From: Verrucomicrobiia bacterium
GTDB taxonomy: Bacteria; Verrucomicrobiota; Verrucomicrobiia; Palsa-1439
Direction of reading: 5' to 3'
Assembly (NCBI GenBank): GCA_035577545.1
Contig: DATLVI010000022.1
Location: 122,924-186,923, forward strand
DNA length: 64,000 nucleotides
Every line of letters starts with the position of its first letter. Positions within the stretch are counted from its first letter, which is position 1. Shown piece by piece: positions 9,791-18,333 of the stretch. A program made the position numbers and the translations under genes. The notes under the pieces are model-generated. The model made no database searches. It was given only the letters and a program-made list of their open reading frames with translations, and was not told the DNA's origin.

Positions 9791-10953
9791 CCAAGCGCGA
9801 TTATTACGAGGTGCTCGGGGTTGCGCGGGAGGCTTCGGACGAGGAACTCAAGAAGTCCTACCGCAAGCTTGCTCTCAAGTACCATCCCGACAAGAACCCG
9901 GGCAACAAGGAAGCCGAGGAGAAGTTCAAGGAACTTGGGGAGGCGTACGAAGCGCTGAGTGATCCGCAGAAACGCGCCGCATACGACCGTTTCGGTCACG
10001 CGGCCTTCGGCCCGGGCTCCGGCGCCGGGGCTGGTCGCGGTGGTGGAGGATTTCACGATCCGTTCGAGATATTTCGCGATGTCTTCGGAGGCGGAGCAGG
10101 CGGTGGCGGCATCTTTGATGATTTTATTGAGCAGGCGTTCGGCGGCGGTGGCCGCTCCTCGCGCGGCGGCGGACAGCGTGGTAACGACTTGCGTTACGAT
10201 TTAGAGATAGAACTCGAAGATACGGTGCACGGCTTGGAAAAGGAAATCACCTTTACCAAGCTCGATACGTGTACGGAATGCCACGGGCGCGGCGCGGCAG
10301 AAGGTTCCAAGGCCGAAACCTGTCCGACGTGTCGCGGCCAGGGCCAGGTGGCGCATTCGCGCGGCTTCTTCACCGTAGCGTCCACTTGCCCGCGCTGCAA
10401 CGGTACCGGCCAGATTGTGAAGAACCCATGCAAGCGTTGCGGCGGTGAAGGGCGGATGCAGAACCGCACGAAACTGAAAGTCCGCATACCGGCCGGCATC
10501 GAAGATGGCTCGCGTCTCCGCAGTTCGGGCCACGGCGAAGCCGGCGTGCGCGGTGGCGCGTCGGGAGACCTGTACGTCGTCGTCCACATCCGGCCGCACG
10601 ACATTTTTTCACGCCATGGCGATGACCTGCTTTGCGAAGTCCCGATCAGTTTCCCAACAGCAGCCCTGGGCGGCGAAATCGAAGTCCCGACGCTCAACGG
10701 CGCTGCCCGTTTAAAAATTCCGCCCGGCACGCAGGGCGCGACCCTCTTTCGCCTGCGCGGCAAGGGTTTGCCTAATGTGCACGGTCGCGGTCACGGCGAC
10801 CAGCACATCCGTGTCCTCGTCGAAGTCCCGTCCCGACTCTCCCGCGCCCAACGCGAAAAACTTGATGAGTTCGCCGCGCTCGCGAGCGAGGACTCTTACC
10901 CGCAGTTGAAATCGTTCCTCGACAAGGCCAAGCGCTTTTTCGGCGGCAAATAG
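9787..10953 (+). CDS. dnaJ: molecular chaperone DnaJ
   Basis: Hsp40 that delivers clients to DnaK and stimulates its ATPase. The 388-aa product has the full type I layout: J domain with HPD in KYHPDKN (about 33-35), a Gly/Phe-rich linker (about 75-135), four zinc-finger repeats [24 protein letters not shown] and CKRCGGEG (about 160-220), then the client-binding C-terminal domains. The start overlaps the grpE stop (ATGA), and rsmE follows after 3 bp. Confidence 0.97.
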   Translation: MTKRDYYEVLGVAREASDEELKKSYRKLALKYHPDKNPGNKEAEEKFKELGEAYEALSDPQKRAAYDRFGHAAFGPGSGAGAGRGGGGFHDPFEIFRDVFGGGAGGGGIFDDFIEQAFGGGGRSSRGGGQRGNDLRYDLEIELEDTVHGLEKEITFTKLDTCTECHGRGAAEGSKAETCPTCRGQGQVAHSRGFFTVASTCPRCNGTGQIVKNPCKRCGGEGRMQNRTKLKVRIPAGIEDGSRLRSSGHGEAGVRGGASGDLYVVVHIRPHDIFSRHGDDLLCEVPISFPTAALGGEIEVPTLNGAARLKIPPGTQGATLFRLRGKGLPNVHGRGHGDQHIRVLVEVPSRLSRAQREKLDEFAALASEDSYPQLKSFLDKAKRFFGGK

Positions 10954-10956
10954 TCC

Positions 10957-11670
10957 ATGCACCGGTTTTTCCTTCCGAATCTGCAAACGACCGTCCTCGG
11001 AGCGGAGGAGGCGCATCACGCGTTGCATGTGTTGCGGCTGAAGACCGGTGATACGGTCAACGTGTTCGATGGTCGTGGGCATGAGGCGCAGGCCTCGATC
11101 TCGCAAATCTCCAATCAATCTGTGCAACTGAAGTTGCTCACGCAGTCCAACGCCACGCCGTTGCCCTGCCGCATCACGTTGGCACAGGCGATCCCGAAAA
11201 AGAGCATGGATCTGATCGTGCAGAAAGCAACGGAGTTGGGGGTGGCAACGATTGTGCCATTGGTATCAGAACGTTCGGTAGTGAAACTCGACGACGATTC
11301 CAAGAAAGTGGAGCGTTGGCGGGAAATCGCGCTCGAATCGTGCAAGCAATGCGGCAACAACTGGCTCCCGGAAATTCAATCGCCGCGCAAGGCGCATGAT
11401 TTTCTCGTGGCATTGCCGCAGTACGATCTCAAACTCATTGGCTCATTGCAGCCCGACGCCAAACCGCTGAAGAAGATCCTTGGCGACTCCGCAAAGCCGT
11501 CGTCCCTCCTGATTCTTATTGGTCCCGAAGGTGACTTCACTCCCGCCGAATTAGGTCTGGCGAAATCCGCTGGCTGCCTGCCGCTTTCGCTTGGCCCGCT
11601 CGTGCTCCGCGCCGAAACCGCGGCGATTTACACCCTCAGCATCTTGCATCACGAGTTGCAGAATCGGTAA
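10957..11670 (+). CDS. rsmE: 16S rRNA (uracil1498-N3)-methyltransferase
   Basis: SPOUT-class SAM-dependent enzyme that methylates U1498 of 16S rRNA. The 237-aa product has an N-terminal PUA-like domain with HHALHVLRLKTGD, and the C-terminal knotted SAM site LIGPEGDFTPAE followed by SLGPLVLRAETAA. Length is typical. dnaJ-rsmE adjacency is common in bacteria. It ends convergent to the lpoB-like operon; the hairpin at 11678-11705 lies just past its stop but has no T-run in this direction. Confidence 0.95.
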   Translation: MHRFFLPNLQTTVLGAEEAHHALHVLRLKTGDTVNVFDGRGHEAQASISQISNQSVQLKLLTQSNATPLPCRITLAQAIPKKSMDLIVQKATELGVATIVPLVSERSVVKLDDDSKKVERWREIALESCKQCGNNWLPEIQSPRKAHDFLVALPQYDLKLIGSLQPDAKPLKKILGDSAKPSSLLILIGPEGDFTPAELGLAKSAGCLPLSLGPLVLRAETAAIYTLSILHHELQNR

Positions 11671-11705
11671 AAAAACAGGTGTCCATGGCGTACACCATGG
11701 ACACC
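11670..11705 (-). terminator. Rho-independent terminator of the LpoB-like operon
   Basis: Perfect 11-bp inverted repeat GGTGTCCATGG / CCATGGACACC (11678-11688 and 11695-11705) with a 6-nt loop. Read on the minus strand it is followed by TGTTTTTTT. It lies 33 bp past the stop of the LpoB-like gene. Confidence 0.85.
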
Positions 11706-11737
11706 GTTTCGAGGCGGTCCCGCAGTAAACAGGCGGA

Positions 11738-12256
11738 CTAGAATCCGGCTCCGGCCCGTTCGGACTGCTTCGTAACTTCTTTCTGCTCTTCCCAAGCCGC
11801 TGTGCCCGCTTGATCGGACAGGGACAGCTGGAATGTGTAGGTCGATTGGCGAATGTTTCCCTGGCGGACGCGGTTCTCGATGATTTTGCCGGAGAGCGTG
11901 AAATCCGGGTCACTCAAGGCCCCGCCGGTGACATCGGTTGTCGCCTTGCCGCTTTTGTTGAGGGCTACGCGGATATTCTTGGTCAGTAGATCGGTATCCA
12001 CCTGGCGCGTGGTGTTATTCACGATGCGCCCAACAACCATGACCGCAGGCTTGCGGGTGGATTTGTCAAGAACGCCCGAATTCAACAAGGATTGAATCAT
12101 CTGGTCTGCCTGGGAGGCAAAATCGTCGGTGTCAATGCCCATGGAGGTGGCTTTGTTGGGTCCTTCCACAACGTGCGGCGAAGTAGCGCAACTGCTAAAC
12201 GGCAGGGCGGCAAGGGCCGCGATAAAACAATGAACGAGGATTCGTTTTGTGCTCAT
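11738..12256 (-). CDS. LpoB-like penicillin-binding protein activator lipoprotein
   Basis: Predicted outer-membrane lipoprotein (172 aa) with a signal peptide ending in the lipobox FSSCATS (Cys at about 23). The mature part, with DDFASQADQMIQSLLNSGVL and VMVVGRIVNNTTRQVDTDLL, matches LpoB, which in enterobacteria spans the periplasm to activate PBP1b. It is last in a five-gene minus-strand run and is followed by a strong terminator. No PBP is encoded nearby, so the target is inferred. The COG3014-YcfL-LpoB gene order is known from other Gram-negatives. Confidence 0.85.
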   Translation of the reverse strand: MSTKRILVHCFIAALAALPFSSCATSPHVVEGPNKATSMGIDTDDFASQADQMIQSLLNSGVLDKSTRKPAVMVVGRIVNNTTRQVDTDLLTKNIRVALNKSGKATTDVTGGALSDPDFTLSGKIIENRVRQGNIRQSTYTFQLSLSDQAGTAAWEEQKEVTKQSERAGAGF

Positions 12257-12291
12257 GATCTGGGCTTCCTTTTGGTTTGTGGTTAACGTGG

Positions 12292-12708
12292 CTATTTACG
12301 GGCAAGCTGAATACGGAAATCCTTCACGGACTCGCTGGGCGCAATGGCCGTGATGTCCACGGTCTGGCCGGGCAGAATCTGGCGATTCATCCATCTCGAA
12401 CTGGTGCTGCTGACGATCATGCCGTTGGCGTCGAACCACTCGATCAAGTAGGCAAAATTCTGGCTGGATGTGCTCCGGTTCAAGAGTTCCACCTGGATCT
12501 TCAAGAGGCCGGTGCTGATCGTGGCTTCATTCACCCCGATGACGCTGACCATGCGGTCGAGGGTCTGGTCCGTAATCACCCGACGATCGGGAACCATCTG
12601 GCGATTCCCCACGGGATCCTGCCGTTGAACGGTATTGACGCTGGCGCACGACGAAAGAAATGCGGTGGCGGCCACAGCCACCAAGCTCGACCAAGAAGTG
12701 TTTCTCAT
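12292..12708 (-). CDS. YcfL-like lipoprotein (DUF1425)
   Basis: Exported 138-aa lipoprotein; lipobox LSSCAS with Cys at about 21. The mature domain has the YcfL/DUF1425 pattern of an Ig-like beta fold, including LKIQVELLNRSTSSQNFAYL, IEWFDANGM and ILPGQTVDI. The ATG at 12708 is preferred to an upstream extension because it overlaps the preceding stop as TAATG, giving coupling, and because the signal peptide begins there. Function is unknown; it sits between COG3014-like and LpoB-like genes, suggesting a peptidoglycan-related role. Confidence 0.82.
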   Translation of the reverse strand: MRNTSWSSLVAVAATAFLSSCASVNTVQRQDPVGNRQMVPDRRVITDQTLDRMVSVIGVNEATISTGLLKIQVELLNRSTSSQNFAYLIEWFDANGMIVSSTSSRWMNRQILPGQTVDITAIAPSESVKDFRIQLARK

Positions 12709-14093
12709 TATTTCAGTCTCCCTTGCGATACCAACAACGGGGTGCTTTCGTTGGCGGCCTTTACCCAAACCAAATTCACCGTTCCTTCGTTAACCGCCAC
12801 GCTGGTCTTGTTCCCATTGGGCATCGCGAGTTCGATCTTTCGATCCGCGGGCGTGGAGATGTGGCAAAAATAATATTCCTTGGGCAACGAGCCCCAGCAG
12901 CGCAAGTCGGCATGATTGACTGTTCTTAACCAGGTCTCAACAGCGAGACCGGCCACGGCGCCACCAATGCCGCCAAACCCGCCCTTTTTCGCCGCGTTGC
13001 CAGCCACCCCGCGCGCAAAATAGGCCGTCAGGGTCGTTGTCATCACCAGGGGCCATTCATCCTTGAACTCGTGGGCCACAACACTGTCCGTGCTCGACAG
13101 CAACGCGGCCGTTGCATTCGTGCCGCTGGCGCTCACGGTAAACGGCGTCACGGCCTTGTTCTGGAACCTCAGCTTCGGGAAGGCAACGCTGGCATTCCTC
13201 ACGCTGCCCATGCCCTGGCCCCCGGCCATATACGCCGGGGTGTTGAGGTGCGTCTCTTCCCGGACCGGTGCTTTGCCGGCTTCAAATATCACATAAGTCA
13301 TCGGCCCCGGGGATTGGCCGGCCTGTGCGTGGATAACCGCGTCGATATCATCATTGATAAACCGGCTGTCGCCCGACATCGCGCGGACGCGATCAAAGGA
13401 TTTATGCGACCGTTCGTAATCGGAACTGCCCGAGGCCTGGGTCATGAAGAACAATCCATCCAGGTACACCGTCAGGGGATTGACATAGTCTGCATAGAAC
13501 TTCATCCCGTCCAGGTCGCCGTACTCCTTCTTCGTCTCGCTCTGGAATTGTTCGTCGCTCTGGACCTTGTCCGTGTCGGCCTGGTTTTGCTGCTTCCCGG
13601 CCTTTTCCCGGGCTTTTTCCAAGCGAGCGGCATTCAACTCGACCGCTTCCCGCTGGCGCTCCAGTGCCCGGTTCAATTCCACGCGCGCCTTGTCGTACTG
13701 GCCCAATTGGATGTAATTCAGGGCCTTGTAGGTGTTCATCAAAATCTTGTCGGAAGCGTGACCTTCATAGGTCAACGAGGATGGCCCTAGGATGGTGGTC
13801 TTGGCCGTATCCGACACCTTGACCTTGGCCTGGTCATCAAAGAAGTTGATGCGATCCTCAGCGAGGTCGAAAGCCTGGTTGCTCTGTTCGTACTTGCCCG
13901 CGCACCTCCACGCCGCGCCTTCTTCCAGCTTCAACAGGATCCCGTCCTTGGAATCAGCGATCTTGCCCGCCTTCTTTGCGCATTGTTCGGCAGTCTGCTC
14001 GTAGCTGGCTTGATTCTGCGCCCGGCCCGTGATGGTGAGGCTGAGCAGCGTCGTGAAACACAAACCGTAATGGAGGATTTTTCGTGTTCTCAT
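12708..14093 (-). CDS. COG3014-like exported protein with TPR-like region
   Basis: 461-aa protein with a signal peptide (MRTRKILHYGLCFTTLLSLT onward), an N-terminal helical TPR-like half (LEEGAAWRCAGKYEQSNQAF and YKALNYIQLGQYDKARVELN), a charged helical stretch rich in Lys/Glu/Gln (about 160-200), and a C-terminal half with a Gly-rich hydrophobic hairpin (GGFGGIGGAVAGLAVETWL). This is the layout of COG3014 proteins found with ycfL and lpoB. The internal ATG at 14093 begins the signal peptide. Molecular function is not established. Confidence 0.8.
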   Translation of the reverse strand: MRTRKILHYGLCFTTLLSLTITGRAQNQASYEQTAEQCAKKAGKIADSKDGILLKLEEGAAWRCAGKYEQSNQAFDLAEDRINFFDDQAKVKVSDTAKTTILGPSSLTYEGHASDKILMNTYKALNYIQLGQYDKARVELNRALERQREAVELNAARLEKAREKAGKQQNQADTDKVQSDEQFQSETKKEYGDLDGMKFYADYVNPLTVYLDGLFFMTQASGSSDYERSHKSFDRVRAMSGDSRFINDDIDAVIHAQAGQSPGPMTYVIFEAGKAPVREETHLNTPAYMAGGQGMGSVRNASVAFPKLRFQNKAVTPFTVSASGTNATAALLSSTDSVVAHEFKDEWPLVMTTTLTAYFARGVAGNAAKKGGFGGIGGAVAGLAVETWLRTVNHADLRCWGSLPKEYYFCHISTPADRKIELAMPNGNKTSVAVNEGTVNLVWVKAANESTPLLVSQGRLK

Positions 14094-14122
14094 TTTACGA
14101 TATCGAACCCGCAACACAGTTT

Positions 14123-15028
14123 TTAGGGCTTGGGCATTCTCAAAATAGCGCCCGTGGCAATTCCGTTGTCCTCACCGACGACCTCAGCCGTGGAGAATTT
14201 CGGCTGAACGGCTGTCACCTTGACTTCACCGACCTTGGCTTCTTCTCGTCCAAGGGATTCTTTCGTGTCGGGATCGATCATTTCTTCACCGAGGGCGTAA
14301 ACTCCCCAAACTTGTCCGGCGGCGATGCCCGTGCCGTCGCCGCGGTTGATCGTGACCTGCTTGTCACGTTTGGCGATGACCTTGGCCGGGAAGATCACGT
14401 CCGCCACGCGATTGGCGATCTTCTCCGCCATGGACCGGGCCACTCCCACCAACAACTCATCGCTCAAGGCCGCGTTTTCGTTCCCGCGCTTCAAGCTCAG
14501 TAGCCGTTGGTCCTTGCGGATTTGAAAATTCGTCGCCTCCAGCAGCTTTCCCGTGGTCGAATTGTAGATCTTGGCGACTGCCGAAAGACTGAGCACGCGA
14601 ACCATCGCGCTTTGCCCCGTCTCGCCGACAATCGAGTTCTCGCTGAAATCCTTGAAGCCATCCACGCTGGTGACCAGCAGGTACTTCGCGCCCGCCTCTT
14701 TGAATTGTTTCGCCGCCGCCTTGTCGTTGGGGTCCACATTGCCCGAATTGGCGTACTGCTGCTCGGCATGCACTTCCTTGAGATCGCTGCGCGAGATCAA
14801 CTCAAACTTCCGGCTGGCGTTGATGGCATCAATCAACTGCCCATCCAGCGACTCGATGACCTGTCGCATTTCAACGTCCTTGCCGTCCCGCTTCACGCTC
14901 TCGACCAACGACGGCGACGGCTTGACCGTCGAGACCCCCAGCGTGTCCTTGTCCGCCAGTACCGAGGGCACAGCCAAAACGGTCATCCCCAACACTGCCC
15001 AGATTAATTTGATCATCGGATTCTTCAT
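14123..15028 (-). CDS. CsgG-family exported protein
   Basis: 301-aa exported protein with a signal peptide ending near VPSVLA. The CsgG/TolB-N-like region includes QLIDAINASRKFELISRSDL and AKYLLVTSVDGFKD, and the C-terminal third adds a small beta-rich domain (FPAKVIAKRDKQVTINRGDG). Unlike curli CsgG it has no lipobox, and no curli subunit genes are present, so an outer-membrane curli-secretion role is not supported. The start at 15028 has AGAGGA just upstream. It follows the PEGA gene and precedes the COG3014-like gene by 29 bp. Confidence 0.8.
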   Translation of the reverse strand: MKNPMIKLIWAVLGMTVLAVPSVLADKDTLGVSTVKPSPSLVESVKRDGKDVEMRQVIESLDGQLIDAINASRKFELISRSDLKEVHAEQQYANSGNVDPNDKAAAKQFKEAGAKYLLVTSVDGFKDFSENSIVGETGQSAMVRVLSLSAVAKIYNSTTGKLLEATNFQIRKDQRLLSLKRGNENAALSDELLVGVARSMAEKIANRVADVIFPAKVIAKRDKQVTINRGDGTGIAAGQVWGVYALGEEMIDPDTKESLGREEAKVGEVKVTAVQPKFSTAEVVGEDNGIATGAILRMPKP

Positions 15029-15112
15029 GGATCCTCTTCGTGGTTCATTAGCCGTTGACAAATTGGAGGTCATCTCGCAGTTGCCTCAGCGGCCATTCTA
15101 TTATAATGAATC

Positions 15113-16285
15113 TCAAAAAATGGTGCGGCGTTTCACGTCGACTTTGACGTCAGATTTCACGTCCACCTTGTACCCGCTCTGGCGGAACATCTGGGCGATC
15201 CCCCGAATCTTCTCCGCCTCGGCATCGGTCAATTTCTTGTTGTTCTCCAGGGCCGCCAGGAACGCGGTGTTGTCCTTCCAGCGCTGATACCCGGCCTCGG
15301 TCATCTGCAACGCCACCTTGAGTTTCTGGCCGTCGGTGAGGTTAATGGTGCGTTCCCAGGGTTTGAAAGCTTCCCGGCTCAGGCGGATCTTGTGTAATCC
15401 GGGCGCGGCCTTGAAGCTGGAGGGCGCCGAACCGATCACCACGCCATCCAGTTCCACTGTCACGTCCAGTGCCTGCACTTCCAGCTTATCCTTGCCGATC
15501 GATACATTGTTGCCATCGTCAAGTCGCACATCCGGAATGCTCATCGGCACATTCGCCAGGTCCTGCATCCCGCAAGCGATGCTGAAATCGACTTGATCCT
15601 TGGACAATGAAACCACCTTGATGTCCTTCTTCCCAACGCTTGCCGCCACCTGTTCACTGGCGTCATCCAGCAAACCATTGATGAGATCGCTGTCAACCTC
15701 CGAGGCGGTCTCCGAGTAGCGGATGGTCTTGCTCGTCTTGATCGTATCGCTGGCCAGCGTGCCGCCGTGCGTCGCATCGAGAATCTTGTAGGTTACGCGA
15801 AGATTGTGGATGACATTGACGGTCTTCTCGCCGTAGGCATCCGTGGCCCTCTTGTCGCTCCCGTAGGAGCTGATCGACGCCAAAATCAAATAGTCCACCC
15901 CCAACAACTGTCCCAGGCGCAGCACCGAGGAATTGTCGCTCAGCAATTGGTCGGCGTCGGTTGGCTTGCTATCCTTCTTCAAACTGCTTAACGCGTCCGT
16001 CGCCACCTCGCGGCTGATGACGGTGAATCCCTTCTCCGTAATGTGGCTGGTAATAAAATCTTCAAACGTCCCGAGCTTGTCATCCAGGCTTTTGTCCGCG
16101 CGGTTGGCCACAAAAATGGCCGCCTTGCGCGCATCGCCCGTTTCCGCCATGACTGTGGTCACGAGACAGCCGGCCAGGGACAGTAAACATCCGGCCACGA
16201 GAAGGGTGCGGCGGGAATTATTGAATGGTCGCCTCGTTTGTTGGCCGCCATTGAACATCATGATTGACCGGTTCTTCATGCGCAT
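15113..16285 (-). CDS. PEGA-domain lipoprotein with CsgG/TolB-like N-terminus
   Basis: First gene of the minus-strand envelope run. The 390-aa product has a lipobox in LLSLAGCL (Cys at about 40), then a CsgG/LpoB-like alpha/beta domain (ITEKGFTVISREVATDALSS; RLGQLLGVDYLILASISSYG), and a PEGA domain near the C-terminus (VTVELDGVVIGSAPSSFKA and GLHKIRLSREAFKPWERTIN). It ends in the repetitive basic tail VDVKSDVKVDVKRR. GGGAG lies 7 nt upstream of the chosen ATG. Likely anchored in the envelope and facing the periplasm; no precise role is known. Confidence 0.78.
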   Translation of the reverse strand: MRMKNRSIMMFNGGQQTRRPFNNSRRTLLVAGCLLSLAGCLVTTVMAETGDARKAAIFVANRADKSLDDKLGTFEDFITSHITEKGFTVISREVATDALSSLKKDSKPTDADQLLSDNSSVLRLGQLLGVDYLILASISSYGSDKRATDAYGEKTVNVIHNLRVTYKILDATHGGTLASDTIKTSKTIRYSETASEVDSDLINGLLDDASEQVAASVGKKDIKVVSLSKDQVDFSIACGMQDLANVPMSIPDVRLDDGNNVSIGKDKLEVQALDVTVELDGVVIGSAPSSFKAAPGLHKIRLSREAFKPWERTINLTDGQKLKVALQMTEAGYQRWKDNTAFLAALENNKKLTDAEAEKIRGIAQMFRQSGYKVDVKSDVKVDVKRRTIF

Positions 16286-16467
16286 GGACGTCTCCCTTTC
16301 CTCAACTAACGAATCGGCTCGTTCCGAGTATCACGGTCAGACGTTCCCCTCAAGAGAAAATTCACCAGCCTGACAGCGTGTGTATAAGGGTGATGCACTC
16401 GCGCTTTTCCTCACCATCACCCGCCACCAGAATGCGCATAGACGGGCGGATTTTACAAACTCATTTT

Positions 16468-17622
16468 TTATCGCCCCAGGTTGCCGCCGTCGGACAAAAG
16501 GAACCTCTCCAACACCTGCGCCGCATGGAGAACTTTCCGGCACTCCACGAATTCATCGGCAGTATGGGCCTGGGCGATGTTGTCCGGGCCGAAGGCGACG
16601 GCGGGGACGCCGTATTGTGCCAGGATCCCCGCATCACAAAACCAGGGCGCGCCGACGAGCGCACTCTCGGGATGTCCCGTTGCTTCGGCCAGCTTCTGCA
16701 CAAACGCGTTTTGCGGGTCGGTCCGCAGTGGCGGGCAGTCGCTGAGGATTTCTGTCGTAATTGGAACGTGATGGAACGTCTGGCGCAGAGTCGCAAGAAT
16801 CTCTTCGTGGTTCTCGCCCGGTACCGTGCGGCGATCGACTTCGATCTCGCAGTAGTCCGGTACGATATTACTTTGCGTGCCGCCGCGGATCGTCCCCACG
16901 TTCACTGTGGGCGCACCGAGAACCGGATCGGCGGCTTTTGCCAGCACGTGCGTGTAATCGCCCAGGAGGTACCGGACGACCTCCGCCATTTTCCCGATTG
17001 CGTTGACGCCCTTCTCCGGCAGGGAACCATGAGCGCTTCGTCCCCGCGTGACAATCTTGCACCAGAGCGCACCCTTGTGAGTGTACACGATGCGGCCCTC
17101 CGTCGGTTCGCCTGCCACCGCAAAATCCACCTTGAACCCTGACTCGGCCAACGCCTTGGCGCCATAATTGCCGCTTTCTTCACCCATCACCGCGCAGAAA
17201 TACACATCGAGGTCGCCTTCGCGAAATTCTTTCTTCCGAACAGCGTTGGCCAGTGCCGCTAGCATGGCGGCCAGCGGGCCTTTCGCATCGCACGCCCCGC
17301 GTCCGTAGAGTTTGCCGTCACGAATCTCGGCGGCAAACGGGTCAATCGTCATCCCCGCCACGCTGACGGTGTCGGTGTGGGGCGCGAAGGCGACGGAACG
17401 TTTCGCGCCGCGCGAGGTGAATTTCCCGATGATATTGGGGCGGCCCGGTTCAATTTCACGGAGCTCCACATCGAGCGCGAGTTTACGCAGGACCTCGGCG
17501 ATATACTCGGCGATCTGCGCTTCGCCCGTATTTTTCTGTGCGGTGCCAGGATCACCGTGGGGACTCACGCTCGGGATCTGCACGAGATCCTGCAGGAGAC
17601 GTTGGATCTGGTCGTCGTTCAC
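16468..17622 (-). CDS. M20-family metallopeptidase (ArgE/DapE-like)
   Basis: Dizinc aminoacylase/peptidase, about 384 aa. The metal site is visible: His in FAPHTDTV, bridging Asp in GRGACDAKGPLAAML, the Glu pair in VMGEES, Asp/Glu in AGEPTEG and the C-terminal His in AHTADEFVE. A dimerisation lid lies between (THKGALWCKIVTRGRSAHGS). I chose the GTG at 17622 because it overlaps the stop of the HAD gene as GTGA; the ATG at 17655 would run further into that gene. It may be N-acetylornithine deacetylase, succinyl-diaminopimelate desuccinylase or a general deacylase; sequence alone does not decide. Confidence 0.85.
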   Translation of the reverse strand: MNDDQIQRLLQDLVQIPSVSPHGDPGTAQKNTGEAQIAEYIAEVLRKLALDVELREIEPGRPNIIGKFTSRGAKRSVAFAPHTDTVSVAGMTIDPFAAEIRDGKLYGRGACDAKGPLAAMLAALANAVRKKEFREGDLDVYFCAVMGEESGNYGAKALAESGFKVDFAVAGEPTEGRIVYTHKGALWCKIVTRGRSAHGSLPEKGVNAIGKMAEVVRYLLGDYTHVLAKAADPVLGAPTVNVGTIRGGTQSNIVPDYCEIEVDRRTVPGENHEEILATLRQTFHHVPITTEILSDCPPLRTDPQNAFVQKLAEATGHPESALVGAPWFCDAGILAQYGVPAVAFGPDNIAQAHTADEFVECRKVLHAAQVLERFLLSDGGNLGR

Positions 17623-18212
17623 GGTTTGCGATGGGGCGGTTCCACAAGCACCCATTTCATGTTGGCGGCCCGGGCCGCGGCGATGCCGGCGCTCGTGTCC
17701 TCGAAGACGAGGCAATGTTGCGGAACGACGCCGAGTTGTCGGGCGGCTTCGAGAAACGGATCGGGCGCGGGTTTGCCGTGACGATAATCTTCCACGGTGA
17801 CGATGGCCTGGAATTTGCGCAGGATGCCCAGCGCTTCCAGGGTTCGGGTTACGATGTCCCGTGTGCCTCCGGACGCGACAGCCAGCGGTTTCTCACCGTG
17901 GAACTGATGCACCAACTCGACCACCGGCTCGATCGGCAGTGTCTGCGGGATCATCTGGACGAACAGGTCATCTTTGTAAGTCGCGGTTTCCCGCACGGGC
18001 ATCGAACAGCCGTGGCGTTCGTTGAGAATCTCGACAATCCGATCCGTGGGCACCCCGCCAAGTTCGTAGAACAGCGCTTCCGGGAAGGCGCAATTATACT
18101 CTTTCAGGGCCGTCAGCCAGGCCTGGTAATGCAGCGGCATCGTGTCGGCCAGGGTGCCGTCACAATCAAAGATGTACGCCTCGAAATCGCCCGGTGGTAA
18201 CTCAATCTTCAT
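17619..18212 (-). CDS. HAD-superfamily phosphatase (beta-phosphoglucomutase/YqaB-like)
   Basis: 197-aa haloacid-dehalogenase hydrolase with a small helical cap. Motif I is FDCDGTLADT (nucleophile and acid/base Asp), motif II ASGGT, motif III Lys in GKPAPDPF and motif IV FEDTSAGIAAA. The cap position and the TMPLHYQAWLTAL helix resemble YqaB/beta-phosphoglucomutase members acting on sugar phosphates. It overlaps the M20 gene by 4 bp. Substrate unknown. Confidence 0.87.
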   Translation of the reverse strand: MKIELPPGDFEAYIFDCDGTLADTMPLHYQAWLTALKEYNCAFPEALFYELGGVPTDRIVEILNERHGCSMPVRETATYKDDLFVQMIPQTLPIEPVVELVHQFHGEKPLAVASGGTRDIVTRTLEALGILRKFQAIVTVEDYRHGKPAPDPFLEAARQLGVVPQHCLVFEDTSAGIAAARAANMKWVLVEPPHRKP

Positions 18213-18333
18213 GTCTGTTTACCCAACCACGGAACCTCGCGCTTCCCCCGCTCAAATTCGTCATCATAAAGTAACGTAACACGAACCGCTTTCCCGTTGC
18301 AGCCTCGAAAATCGACGCTACAATGCCGCGCTT

